From Klebsormidium nitens (lineage: Eukaryota; Streptophyta; Klebsormidiophyceae; Klebsormidiales; Klebsormidiaceae), in assembly GCA_000708835.1 (NCBI GenBank), contig DF237247.1, positions 1 to 64,000 on the forward strand: a stretch of 64,000 nt of DNA, in the 5' to 3' direction. Every line of letters starts with the position of its first letter. The first letter of the stretch is position 1. Positions 26,801 through 38,241 of the stretch are shown here, piece by piece. The notes under the pieces were generated by a model that made no database searches, had not been told where the DNA came from, and was given only the letters and a program-made list of their open reading frames with translations. A program made the position numbers and the translations under genes.

Positions 26801-29242
26801 GCGCATTCGATTTTAAAAGGAAGTGTGCCTGCGTGTACTCATTTCGGATGAGGGAGGCTGGATATCTAAGAGATTCGAGGAGTGACCGTGTAACCTCGGA
26901 TCACACCAGCTCATTTCGCCTTCCTTCCCTTTCATGTCAGTTTGCTGTTCAAGGGGCCCCAATGACTCAACGGATAGCAGTATGACTGCCTCTTTGGAAC
27001 CGAGTGAGACACGTGTTTCAAGTCGCGAGTTTTGGGATCGTGTGCCTTCTCAATCGGAGGCGACTCGGGTCAAAGCTGGGTATTGCTAAACCGCCGATAG
27101 CTTGAACTTCGTCGGCGAACTTCCGTCTGTTGGCAATCTTCTACTTTCCAACTCCGGCCAACTCTTTTGGACTCCGGAAGAAACTGTTTAGGAACCTATT
27201 CTGAGATCCCTCCAACAAGTGGCCAAACATATTGAGAGCTACAATGTCCATTTTGCCACAGGGGACCTCAAATCAAATCTGTTTGCAACGTTTTCTAATC
27301 GGGGAGTACAAACACTTTGAATTGGCACTCGACATCCTATCTCTTGTGCCGAGACCTTACCAGCGTATCCATTCGGTATCGTGGGTTCGGCAGATACTGC
27401 ATCTTCCCCGTGAGCCCTTCCAGGATGTGCCGCTTTAGTTCCTTTTCCACCCGGGTCCTCCCAAGCTGCTCCGGGCGCGCGTCGCTCAGCTTAGCGGACC
27501 TGAGTGTCGGGTCGGTAGAGGACTCCCGACCGCTTAGGAGGCTGTTCTTGCCATTGGCGGTAGCGCCGGCCTTGGGGTCTCGTGTTCTGTGAGGGAGAAG
27601 AAACTTAAGGGGAGTGTCCTTACAAGCTCTAGGGTGATTTTCGGCTGCAGCTTGGAGTTCTCACGCTGGACCCACCTTTCCAAAATCCGAGATTGTGATC
27701 GAGTCCTGGCGCAAGATATCATTGTAGGGGCTTGCTTGTCAGTTGTGAGTCCTGCAGAATCTCCTTGCGTATTGGCGGACGGCTCTACAATTGTAATGCA
27801 AAAGAGCATGCTTCCAAAGCGTCAAAGAGACTCTGTGGTTCAAGCAGGAGGCCTAATGACTCTCAAGTGAATGCAACTCAGAAACGGACCTTCCCTTTGT
27901 GTACTGCCCTGATCCTACTTGTTTGAAGCACAGTTCAAGTGATGAGCATGTAATTCTAAGATACTACAATCCCGAGATTTGGAAAAAGGAATAATCCTAC
28001 AAATGGTATCTTTCCAGTAGATGCCACTTACTCAGAACATCCTCTCTCCTTCTCTACTTTGTCAGTGACAAAGCCAATCGCTTGTTGATAACCTGCCCTT
28101 ACCACCTTCTTAGATGCATTTTGCAGTCGTCTTGTCAATTTACCACAAAGAATTGCACTGCAACTATATTCCAAGTATCTAACGTTTACGTTTGCCCATC
28201 CCGTCAGCTTGAGCTTGTTATCCTTTTTGTACCCACTGTTCCAGGATTACCACCTTCCAATTGGGCTTGTTGACACTTACCTCTTACTGAGACTGGCTCC
28301 TAGTGTGGCCGCTCTCCCCAGCGTAATCTTCTGCCGCACGGCTAAGTTGACCGTCGTCTTCAAATATCCCTTTGCATTTACATCCAAATACTCCAAAGTC
28401 CTCGGAGGCATCTGCGCTTGCTCCTCCATCTCCTTTTCCCTCTCCAGTATCTCCTTTGGGTCAAGCAAACCATCCTCCGCTAACCTCACCCGGTCAACGA
28501 CCAGCCGCGAAGGTTGCATCGGCAGACCCGTTTTCCTGTGGTTCGGAGTGAAGACAGCATCGTCGTCTAGCAATTGGGCCTCGTCCGCTTCCTTGGACTG
28601 TATAAGCTGCCGCTCAAGATAGCTTATGAGCTCGGTGCCATGCTGCACTGACTCTTGACACTCTAGCTCAATCTTTGCAGATTTCTCGCCGTTGGGCCCA
28701 CTTCTCTTCTTGAACGAATCACTCTGCCCCATTTGCTCAGCCCCAGCTTTATCCTCTACCGTACTTCCATTCTGGCTGGAAAGCTGGCCCGCTGAATCAG
28801 CGGAACCCGCGCTGACGTCAGCATGCCCTGTGCTGACGTCAGCTGCTGTAGTGCTTGGCGCCGGCTCTTGTTTCTGAGCTCCTGGCTTGGTGCCCCCTTT
28901 GCTCCCCGGTCGAGAACTAGGCGCGGCCCCTTTTGCAGTCACCTTGGCGGACTTTTGCCTGGTCAGCGGAGGCTGCTCCATGCCCTTTGCCAGCAATACT
29001 TGCTCCAATTCTGAAGAGGTCTCCCCAGGATTGGTGTTGATGGGTGGAAGCTGCTCAGAAGAGACTACAGCAGCTTCCTTTTCTTTGTTCTCCGGAAGTG
29101 GGGTGCTTGGGTAAAGTGAAGGGAAAGCGCTCTCCAGAAGAGCGGCGATGGCCCCAGGGACTGGCAGCTTTGTGCTGAGCTGAATCAGAGGCAGCTTGGT
29201 GGTTTCCAGCTCAAGCAATACAGCTGGGCCACCTTCCGCCAT
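17811..29242 (-). CDS. DLEC1: DLEC1 (CFAP81) ciliary ASH-domain protein, nine exons
   Basis: DLEC1 is a large ASH/MSP-domain axonemal protein. I read nine exons: 29242-28281, 27586-27361, 26388-26228, 25634-21794, 21313-21152, 20673-20299, 19932 to about 19525, 18770-18624 and 18209-17811. All phases fit, giving about 2,226 residues (human DLEC1 is about 1,755). Diagnostic blocks are SSVQFSDYDAGKIYE with RRVRVLPPSSGLFAV, RRDPPVLTLPAVLDCGACL, a TVTFNP...LQLACDNC block, and a final ITLIGEGTLDERFES. Repeated beta-sandwich ASH domains run along exons 3-9. Exon 4 is 3.8 kb and includes several Ser/Glu/Gly/Asn-rich insertions. The only weak junction is the exon 7 donor, best read as CAG|GCGAGA (a GC donor). 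It implies that the organism builds motile cilia. Confidence 0.85.
26464..26539 (-). repeat. Echo of DLEC1 exon 3, 5' part
   Basis: A decayed copy of 26,321-26,396 (intron end plus the start of exon 3), displaced by 143 bp into the preceding intron. It keeps the GCAG acceptor and encodes TLKPVPSKANASSLPGTEL, but reading on would meet a stop. Confidence 0.8.
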
Positions 29243-30370
29243 GGTTGCTGCCAGTGATTAGTCGAAAATATTCATCTGCTCAAGCCATGGAAAGAAGCAC
29301 CCCTAATCCATCTTACCGGTCCCAATCAAGATGCCAGCTAGAGGGGCGTGGGCTGCGCAGTGACGCCGGACACATTCATCATTTTCGGAACACCGTGATG
29401 TCGTCTTATCGTCCAGGAATGCAACTAGGGAGCATAAAAATTTGAATTGAACAGTGTCTGAGAAGCAGCTTGGCAGCCCCGATTTAAAACCGGCAGAAGC
29501 CCTGCGCTTGATGGCTGCAAATGCTCGGTCAGAATGCTGCAGCGCGCTCATGCACGTTCGACAGTCGACTGTCGCAATGTATCAATGTGAATGAAGGAAC
29601 TTTTCAGTGGATCAATTGAAACGTCATCGTAGCGGTTGAAATCGAGGCAGGCTGCGTTAGGACCGTCGATATAAGAGTCCGCGCGAGCTGAAACTGTTGC
29701 GGGTCTGCCGGCGCGGCGGCGGCCGGCCCGGGCCTCGATCGCCCGCTTTAAGTTTAATTCAAGTTTGTCGAGATGGGACGTATGGGTGGCGGTTCAAGTG
29801 GACCGCGTATTAGGAGGACCGCCATCGAGGGTAGAAAAACGCCCAAGCGCCCGGTCGGATCAATCGGACGGCGCAAGGTCGAAAAGTTGCTGTGTGCCGG
29901 ACACACGCCGGAAGCCAATCATGTATCAACACATATGTCGCGCTCAGAGCCGCTGGCTTCTTGGTAACTTCTTTCGGAGCACCTGACTGTTCGAATGTCC
30001 TCATATATATGAGCACATATGCCCCATTTTTGGTCCCCAATCACATCGAATCTGGGGCCCAAACTGCAACAGCAGCCATGTGGTGCACTCCCCTGCTTTC
30101 ATCTCTTCCTGTAATCCTGTCCATTCAAAAGAGCTCCCAAAGTTGCCCAAACGTACAAGCCCTCTGAGTCTCAGATAGACTACGGCCCTCCAGGTAGGAC
30201 TCGGCAAGAAGCTCGCAACTTGTCTGAAGTGGAGCCTAAAGTTCCAAGGTTTCCTCAGGATCAAAGCTGAGCCGAAGCCACACTAACGTGGCCCTTGTAC
30301 GAACCTGCTCTTCAGAATACACCACATTTACTGAACTGCTTACCACTTTGGCTCCCATTGGGACGCCAAG
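29243..30370. other. Divergent intergenic region between DLEC1 and the DOMON gene
   Basis: About 1.1 kb lies between two divergent ATGs. It includes a very GC-rich run (GGCGCGGCGGCGGCCGGCCC near 29,709) and, around 29,930-30,030, repeated CATATG/ATATAT motifs. No gene is supported. It probably holds the promoters of both genes. Confidence 0.4.
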
Positions 30371-33300
30371 ATGGGACCTTTTACCGCCAAGAGGTCCAGC
30401 GCTTTCTTAGCTCCTGTCAGGCTGGCGTTGCTTCTGGTGTCTCTGGTTCTGCTGAGCCCTTTTGCAGCGGGGGCGCCTCAGCCGTTTGACAGATTGGGAG
30501 CTGGAAGCCGGCGGGAGATCATTGCTGCGAACTCCTTCCTTTCCTCGTAAGTTGCTTGCTTTTATGACGGAAAGAAAAGCGGAGGATCAGGAGGTTGAGC
30601 AAAGTTCAGTAGTCAGAGCTTTGGGACTTGAACTAGAATGCTTTTAAATGGAAACAATGTGAACATTGTGAAAGATCAGATCTGTTGCTGATGTATTTCA
30701 GTGGTAAAAGACGTCACTGTTTCAGCTGGGCGACGATCTAAATAGTAAGTGCTTTTGATCTTGATGTCAACATGGTTCAACTGCAAAGCTTTGTGCCTGG
30801 AAGCCTTTTTCCATTTGACCTTTGCAGTCTGATGTCATACTGTCAGCTGATACCACGTCTTCATTGAACGAGCTCAACGTTGGTATACCTGTCACAACCA
30901 ATGACTTTTTCCACAACCGTGATTTAAATTTCTACAGCAGCGACCAACTTTTCAGCTCGTCTTGCTGGTGCTCATAGCCAGCTTCAAAACCAAACGTAGT
31001 GGTAAGCTCGGATGAATGTGGTCATGACTTTTACACTGTCATGGCTGCAGTACTTTGCTTGAACTAGCTTGAATATGCTTTCAAGCTCTAAGGTTCTTTG
31101 TTGCTTGAAGACAGCGCTCAAGCTGCCTCACGCAATGTTAGCGCTAGAATCTCCGATCCCAAAGTTTACCTTGGTGCTGTCCTTCACTGTTTCTCTTTCC
31201 TTATACTGGAGCATTGGCAACATTGTTAGGTTCTGATTCCTTTGAAGTTTTGGGTCTATATGATTCCTCCCATTCTCCTAATTCTAAACAGCAAGTGGTG
31301 TTGAAAATATGTCTGGTTTCAAGCAGACTGTCCCAGTATGGTTGGCTGGGCCGTAGCTGTTTCGAGTTTGCCAAAGCACCTTCGAATGAAGGCCCCATTG
31401 CTGAGCCTCCAAGTTCTGCCTCCATAGCAATGAACCCACTGCCTGAATGGTATTCTGATCTAAATCAAACGATCTATTTTGTGCACTTGAGCAACTGGCT
31501 TCTCAAGAGTCTGACTGGCTTTCTTGTTTTTCCCATTTTACCTGATTGCCTCAGCATGTTTAGAGCCCTGACCTCTGTAATAGAAGGGGGGGCGCAAAAA
31601 CAAGCTTCCCCTCCACCAGCTTGGGAGTTGACAAACGGACCTGATCAGGGGCTCTCCTCCAAAGCTCTACTGTACCTTGACCTATATAACCCAGCCTTAC
31701 ATCATGGTCGGTATTTGTGTTAACCTGCACTTTGTCCTCCTTTTGTCCATATACATAAAGTGCCTTAAGTGTGTCCAGAAAGCCGTTTTTTTGTGATATG
31801 GATCTTATCCATCGATTTTGTTGTGCGTTGTCATTGAACTGTGCCAAAAAGAGACTGGATCGCTTCCGAGGCAGTCCTCAGGTGCTGCTTGTATCTTAAG
31901 ACACAGCGTTTCTGGCTGAGATCATTAGGCCCCCTGCTGCCGCAAGCTTATGGGCCAGCACTAGCCCAGTCACATTCACACCATCTCGTTTCAGGGGGCG
32001 GTCACCATGCTGATCTGCAGTTGTCATGCCCCCCTCAGAAATTCTCCCCCAAAACTCGGTTCCAAGACAGGCTTGGTTTCCACATGCAGATTGTACATGG
32101 GAGGCGTATTTTCTCAGTATGCACCATCTTCAAAAGGGGGCACCTCTTTGCAATGAAGCATCACAAATACCATTTGCACCTTGTCGTCTTGGAAGGCTTT
32201 GTCAGCAACTCATTATTAGATTCCGTAGCCCCCCGTCTCAAATCCCCCGGAATTTGCCAACTCCGCTAGGGCAGTGCCCCGACTTTGCGCGCCTTTTTAT
32301 ATCCCGAAGTGGCATTGGCCGCCTCTTCTATAGATGAAGCGCAGTCACCAAACAAGCCATCCCTTTTTCAGGGGGCTTCTGTCACCCTTTGGTCCCTCGT
32401 TTTTGCAACCCCCCAGGCTCTTGCCAACCTTTCCCCCCCTGGCCAACTTTTTCTTCCCCCCCAACAGGAGGGATTGCAGGGGCTATCTTCTGTCCATTAC
32501 AAGCAGCATTACTTCCGGTTGTGCCCTTGCGCGCCTGGGGGCTTTTTTCACACCGTGTTCCCACGCTTTTCAAAACTCCCCAAAACCAGACTCTTCACTC
32601 CCTTCAAACTCAGAAGCATTCCCTCAAGCCTGTCCCAAAACTGTGAGAGCCCCCCTTATGGAAGTCCTTCGCTTCTCAGAAGCCCCGGCGGCCGGCGCCT
32701 GTCCAGTACCCTCCGCCTTCGCTTCGTTGTACCATCACCTTTCAGGGGGCTTTCCTCGAAACCGACCCCACCTTTTCAAGAGCCCCCGAAACGAATTTCT
32801 TCTCAAAATGATATCCCCTTTGCCTTTGATTGCAGGAATTCCGGCGGACGCCGTCTGTTTCAGACAAGCAGCACATCCTCTGGTTGCACCATCACGTTCC
32901 AGGGGGCTTCCGTCACATTCCAGGTCTGCATAGCAGACTCCTCGGGTTTTACTTTCCGGTGGAACGACCAAGGCTCAAATGTCGTTCAGATCTCAGTCTC
33001 GGACCAGAGTGGGGGTTGGATCGGCTTTGGGATCGGCGCGCGGATGGTCGGCTCAAGCGCTGCCATCGCTTTTCCAGCCTCTGGTAAGCTATCGGTACGT
33101 TTACCTATAGGATATGGCAGATCACCTCACCCGTTTTTGCTTTAGCGCTTTCAGTTTCAGCTTCGGTTAACACTCGTTCTGTCTCGAGGCAGGCCCGTTC
33201 CTCTCGAATGCAACACGATACTGATTCAGTTGCAGTCGGGCATCGTGACTGGCAGTCAAGAGCCGCGAAGATTCCTACTCTCTACATTTGCCTTGTCCTC

Positions 33301-36300
33301 AATGACCTGGTATAGCAAACCACTTCGCTCCTCGGTTTCAAAAAGGCGCTTCTCTCTACTTCGATTCTCAGGATTTCGAGAGAAGGTTTTGCTTTGCCGT
33401 TTGCTCCATGCGTCTGCTTACGAAGGGTAACGGGTTACGTCGCCGACGTCAGCTTTGCGTCATCTTACGAGTAAGGCACCTGATCTTTCCCGTGCCCTCC
33501 GTTTCCGCAGGCGGCAACTCCGCCGGGGGGGTCTACGCCAACACTTACTACTTGGGGGGGGAGAGAAGTAGCGAGGTTAATCCAGGGGGCAATTTGCAGC
33601 TCAGCACTGATGGAGTGGAAGCCGAATACACCGGGGGGGTTATGACCATGCTTTTCACGCTAACCCTCGCAAGCGGCCAGTACCCGACTTCGAGTGTCAT
33701 CTTTGCGCGGGGGGTTGCGGGCAACCCGAGCACGGGAGCGATCCCCGAGCACACACAGTACTACCAGGGCAGGCTAACGTGGCAGGTGAGTCGTTGGTGA
33801 ATCGTCAATTCTGCACGTCTCTTTGTAAAGAAGGGCCGTTTGAAGAACATTGGTTCTTTATTCTGTAGTTAGACCTCGTTTTGATCGTCCTGGGATATTG
33901 TAAATCGAATTGTGAAGAGGATTCTGGGAGCTTCAGGGCTTTGACGTCCTAGGGGTATAGCGCTTCGCACTGTCTTTTTCGAACCAGAGACGCCTGATGG
34001 GAATCGTGTTATGTTTCAAACTCTTTCAAAAGGCTTACTTTAGATGTAAACCGTCGCAGATCCACGAATACAGAAGACTATCTAACGAAAAGGTGTTGCT
34101 TATAGGGACTTAACCTTGTCGCAACCATCGCAAACGGATAGAACGCGTCCAGTCAAGCCAAGTTCTACCTGAAATGGGACAACGGCGAACCCTTCCGCTT
34201 TAGGAGCTTGACACGTGGCGTGCAACCTCATGAGCAATGTATCTCAAATTCAGAACTTACGAACTTCCAGACTCGACAATCAGACTGCTGGTGTTCTCAA
34301 GTTGCAGGATCTTACAACAAGAAAGAAGTTCACAATGTGTTTCTTGTGTCCGTTAATAGGAAACGGTCTCTTAACCTGCAGGTTGCAACCACGGCGCCAA
34401 CAACGGCCCCAACAACGGTTTCCGGTTCCGGCAACTCTAGCACTTCCTCCACTTCCGCCCCGACAACAAATTCCGGTTCCGGCAGTTCCGGCCCCGGTCT
34501 CACCATCGAGAGCGGCCAGACGACAATGACTAAGGTGGGTCTAATGACCTTTAAATCCTTTGTCCGTTTTCGGTTGTAGATTGTGCTTTGTCGTGAATGG
34601 ACCCGCTGACGTGGCGGCTTCCTAACGTGATCTTGTCGCCAGTGCACTTGACCGGGAACAAGGAGCGCTGCCTTGCCAACTCTTGGTGTCCAATCGGCGA
34701 TTCGCGGCCCGCTTTCCAGAGGTTGAGCCCAGTTATGAATCTTTCTTGGCTGGATTTTTTTTTTTTTTTGGGGCACGCAAGAGAATCGGTGTGTCTCTCA
34801 GCACTTTCCTTCCCCCGGGCACCTTTTTCGCTTAGGGATTGCCCATTGGATTCAGCAGGAACTACAATCCAACACCGTCATGGAAGCCTTTCGTTCCATA
34901 TTCAGATGCACGCTTTGACCTCACACGGTGTTCTGAAGCACTGATATTCTCATATGCTTCTTTGGCCCCTTGTCATGTCCACCATATGGAGCCAGGACCT
35001 CCTTTTTGCCAAATACCCCGTTCGGTCTTTGGTGCAGATGCACTACCTGATCACGGTGCTTGTTCGAAGCATCGGCTTCTTATATGCTTCACTGTTGTTT
35101 TATCAGCACCACCAATCCGCCACGATTTTTCATACAAAATCTTTTGCGAACCGGCCACTCCATTCTTCTTCCAGGTGCACGGTATCTTTAGGTAATAATC
35201 TGGAACGTATCCTCCCCCGTTATTGCCGCCCGGTTCGTCCACCGATTAGCCTCAATCACACCCTTGAAAACGATCTTGAACCGGGCAATCCGTTTCTCTT
35301 TCCAGGTGCACGGTATCATTCAGATGATAGTCTGGAGCGTTATCTTCCCCCTCGGGATCATCGCCGCCCGGTTCTTCCACCACATGGACCCCCTCTGGTG
35401 GCACCTCCACCGCGCGATCCAGGGCTTAGGGTTTATCGGCTTCGCGGTCGGCCTCGGGCTGGGGCTCAAGTCGAAGGCGGCGCAGAGCGGCGCGAGCGGC
35501 GTCCACACAATACTGGCCATCGTCTTGCTGGTCGCCATCTCGCTTCAGGTTCGTCTCGCTCTAGTTGCTCAGAAACGTTTAAGCGCACGTGCTTTCTCGT
35601 GCGATCGAAACGACTCCGTTTTCAGTTTCCTAACCAGGTAGACAGCTGTCGCTCCACCATGTCAGACCTCTGTTGGGTCGGGAGTAGATAGAGTCAAGCA
35701 AACACGGGACTCATGGAACCAATACTCTGGAGCCATGAACGTTCAATCTTGAGTGTCGCTCCATCTGGTTGGCCCAAACACGGGACTCAAGGAACCAATG
35801 CTCTGGAGCCACCAACGTTCTATCTTGAACGTCGCTCCATCTGGTTGGCCCCCTTTCCGGTCCTTCCGATTTGACGCGAACCGTTCGATCATCCGACTAT
35901 GCTGCCAGAGACTCTCAGACTTCCACATTGAACTCCTCGGAGTTCGTTCAAGGTCCGCCTTGCGGGTGGTCGGTTCCGATGTCCGTGCTTGTTGACATCG
36001 TTCTAAAGGCATTTCCCACCTTCCTTTGGGAAAGATAGCTCCTCGCAGTGTCAGAATCGCCCCGTCAGATCCGGTTCCATTCACCAGTTCTACGTGCTTC
36101 CGTTCGCGAAGGTCTTCAAAACATCATCGGCTCAAGCCAAGCCACGTGTCTCCCTGCGCAGATCCTGGCCGTCGTTCTCCGGCCCAAGAAGGACGCCAAG
36201 GTCCGCTCCGCCTGGAACCTTTACCACCACTGGCTCGGCCGCTCCGCCATCGTTATCGCAATCGTCAACATCTACATTGGGCTGAACTTATACAACGCCA

Positions 36301-36557
36301 GCTCGGAAATAACCACAGCATACACCGTGATCTGGGTTGCCGTCGCTCTAGTTTATTTGGCGCTGGAGGCCTATTGGCGGATCCGGGGCCCGTGGAGCAA
36401 GGGCTACGCCAGCAAGCAAGCGCTGCCCACTTCCGTTCCATCCGGTGGTTCCGTTTCCGCCGTCAACGGACCGGCGATGCCCCGTGGTCCGGAGCCCAGT
36501 GCGCCCGCGATTGTGCGCCCGAGTTATCCGCCAGCTCGGAAGGATGCGGCGTACTAA
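30371..36557 (+). CDS. DOMON-cytochrome b561 membrane redox protein, six exons
   Basis: Proteins of this type pass electrons across membranes, usually from cytosolic ascorbate to an extracytoplasmic DOMON haem domain. Exons are 30371-30546, 32836-33083, 33511-33785, 34382-34534, 35306-35548 and 36162-36557; phases fit, giving about 496 residues. Exon 1 is a signal peptide (LALLLVSLVLLSPFAAGA). Exons 2-3 carry the DOMON domain (GGWIGFGIGARMVGSSAAIAF, then VIFARGVAG). Exon 4 is a Thr/Ser/Pro/Gly linker typical of cell-wall-facing proteins. Exons 5-6 give the cytochrome b561 core with its histidines (VHGIIQM, WWHLHR, GVHTIL, YHHWLG) and hydrophobic helices, then a hydrophilic C-terminal tail. 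This arrangement is the plant "cytochrome b561 and DOMON domain-containing" family. Introns 1 and 4 contain exon echoes. Confidence 0.85.
31976..32780 (+). repeat. Echoes of DOMON exon 2 in intron 1
   Basis: Degenerate copies of the exon 2 segment CACCATCACGTTCCAGGGGG (true copy at about 32,887-32,906) appear near 31,972-31,996, 32,369 and 32,725-32,748. Weaker ones are near 32,120 and 32,530. The copy at about 32,685-32,760 is the best (about 157 bp from the true exon) and also shares the CCGGCGG start. All have lost the reading frame. Confidence 0.6.
35171..35245 (+). repeat. Echo of DOMON-b561 exon 5, 5' part
   Basis: A decayed copy of the acceptor and first about 70 bp of exon 5 (CCAGGTGCACGGTATC), displaced 131 bp upstream. 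It retains the CCAG acceptor but has a TAA after six codons. Earlier in the same intron, related segments at about 34,905-34,960 and 35,035-35,090 (CAGATGCAC...ATATGCTTC) are spaced about 130 bp apart. Confidence 0.75.
35699..35850. repeat. 76-bp tandem duplication in intron 5
   Basis: The unit starting CAAACACGGGACTCA at 35,699 is repeated at 35,775 with few changes and ends at CATCTGGTTGGCC both times. It lies in intron 5 of the DOMON-b561 gene. Confidence 0.85.
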
Positions 36558-38241
36558 TATTTGTGGTTGTCCATAAGGAAAGGCTTAGCTGAACAAAGAT
36601 ACTATTTAGACTATTGGGCTTGCGATTGGGCTTGCGATTGACGCTGCGCAGAAGTACGAGTTGATATCTATTGAAGGACATGCACTAGAATTAAGTACAA
36701 CAAACTGCTGAAGCGAAAACTTATCTTTTAACTAACCAGAAAGATATGGTCTCGGTATATAGTGAAAGGCAATCGTTACAAAGCAAGTTATTCTAGTACT
36801 ATGAAAGCGTGAACGATCAGATTCATGATTCAACTGGCTATTGCTATCACGGACAGTTGATTTATGAATCTGCATGCGAATTGACAAAAAACATATAGCC
36901 GTGTTTGAAGGTATTGCCTATCATTGGATCCGGCAGGCTAGTCTGTTATCGTCGATAATATTGAGCGAGCAAACCATAATTGAATCTGTTTGAACATGCA
37001 AGTAGTGGCATGGCAATAGAAGCGCGGCCTATAGCCGCCACGGCGGCGCCGCCCGGAGCATTTAGGATACACATGCCGCGCGTCAAAAAGATTAGCATTC
37101 GCCGTGACTTAGGATATGCATGAAATCGTCCGGGCAGTATTAAAGACGCAAGCTGACGCTTCGGGCTGGTGGCAATGGGCAGACTAATTAATTTGAACTT
37201 ACTGTTGGTGCATGGTGGTACACTGATATAGATATAGATAGCATCTACCACTACATTCAAACGGCCGCGTCGATATTGTTAACGCCGGACTCATGCAACC
37301 ATCTCCTTGCCTTGACACTTGGTAATCCATGGTTCAAAGTGATTGAGTCGTTGGAGTCGGCAGCTCGCGATGCACAAGCTCAAAGGCTCGAAGCTTAGTA
37401 TGAAGGATCCCGGTTCATGCATATGGTCACGGTCCGTATGGGAACCGTACGGTCGAACTCAAGCGCGGCGGCCGGCCGGGGCTCAGAAGCAATCATATCA
37501 TTTCCGCGGCACGTATGGCAAGTGCTCAGTTTGAAGCTTGGCTGCAATTATGTTGTCAGTGTATTTCTGTATCATTACTGCCGAGCGAGCCCTGGCATGC
37601 AACTCGATCGTCACATGATTGCCCCGTCACTAAGTCCATCCGATACGTAGTATCTGCTAATGCTCAGACTCAAGTTCGTTTGGATGCGCATCTGTCCATT
37701 CTATACTCATCAGTTGGAAAACGAGGTGACTCGAGATCTATGGACCGTGCAAAATCAGCCAATCAGTTGGTCTACGAATGATATCTCATGCATATTCGCA
37801 CTCAGAAAAGCATGACGATTGGATGGCTGAATGAGCAGTGACACGAAAGTCTGCAAATCGTGGGGAGTATAAGTCGCACATGCTTTCCAGTCAGATCGAC
37901 ATCACGGCATGAACCCTTTGTCCAGCCATGTTTGCGCCTCCTACCTTACAGCCCGTGCAGCCCGAGCTGACATTGAGTTGTAGTTTGCTCACTTTCTCGA
38001 TGGCAGACACCTAATGGCTACCAGATTGATCACCGTCCATACCTTCATTGAACGTATATCGTGTCTCACAATTGTATCGAGAACCTTAATGTCCCGCCTG
38101 ATCGATCCGGTATCATACACCTCACGACATCGCACCCCTCTCTGTAACAATAGCGGTAAACCAGTGACGGAGTCCACGACTATGGACGGTCGATCACTTG
38201 GTTAGTCAGCTTTCTACCTACCCCCCTTGGCCAGAACTGTG
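36558..38241. other. Intergenic region between convergent genes
   Basis: About 1.7 kb lies between the 3' ends of the DOMON-b561 and LSD1 genes. It includes a GC-rich palindromic stretch (GCCGCCACGGCGGCGCCGCC near 37,035). No coding or RNA gene is supported; it should hold both 3' UTRs. Confidence 0.4.

Noticed and set aside
28805-28845. Two GCTGACGTCAGC palindromes resembling CRE sites
   Set aside because: They lie inside DLEC1 exon 1, encode a repeated Ala-Asp-Val-Ser peptide, and need no regulatory explanation.
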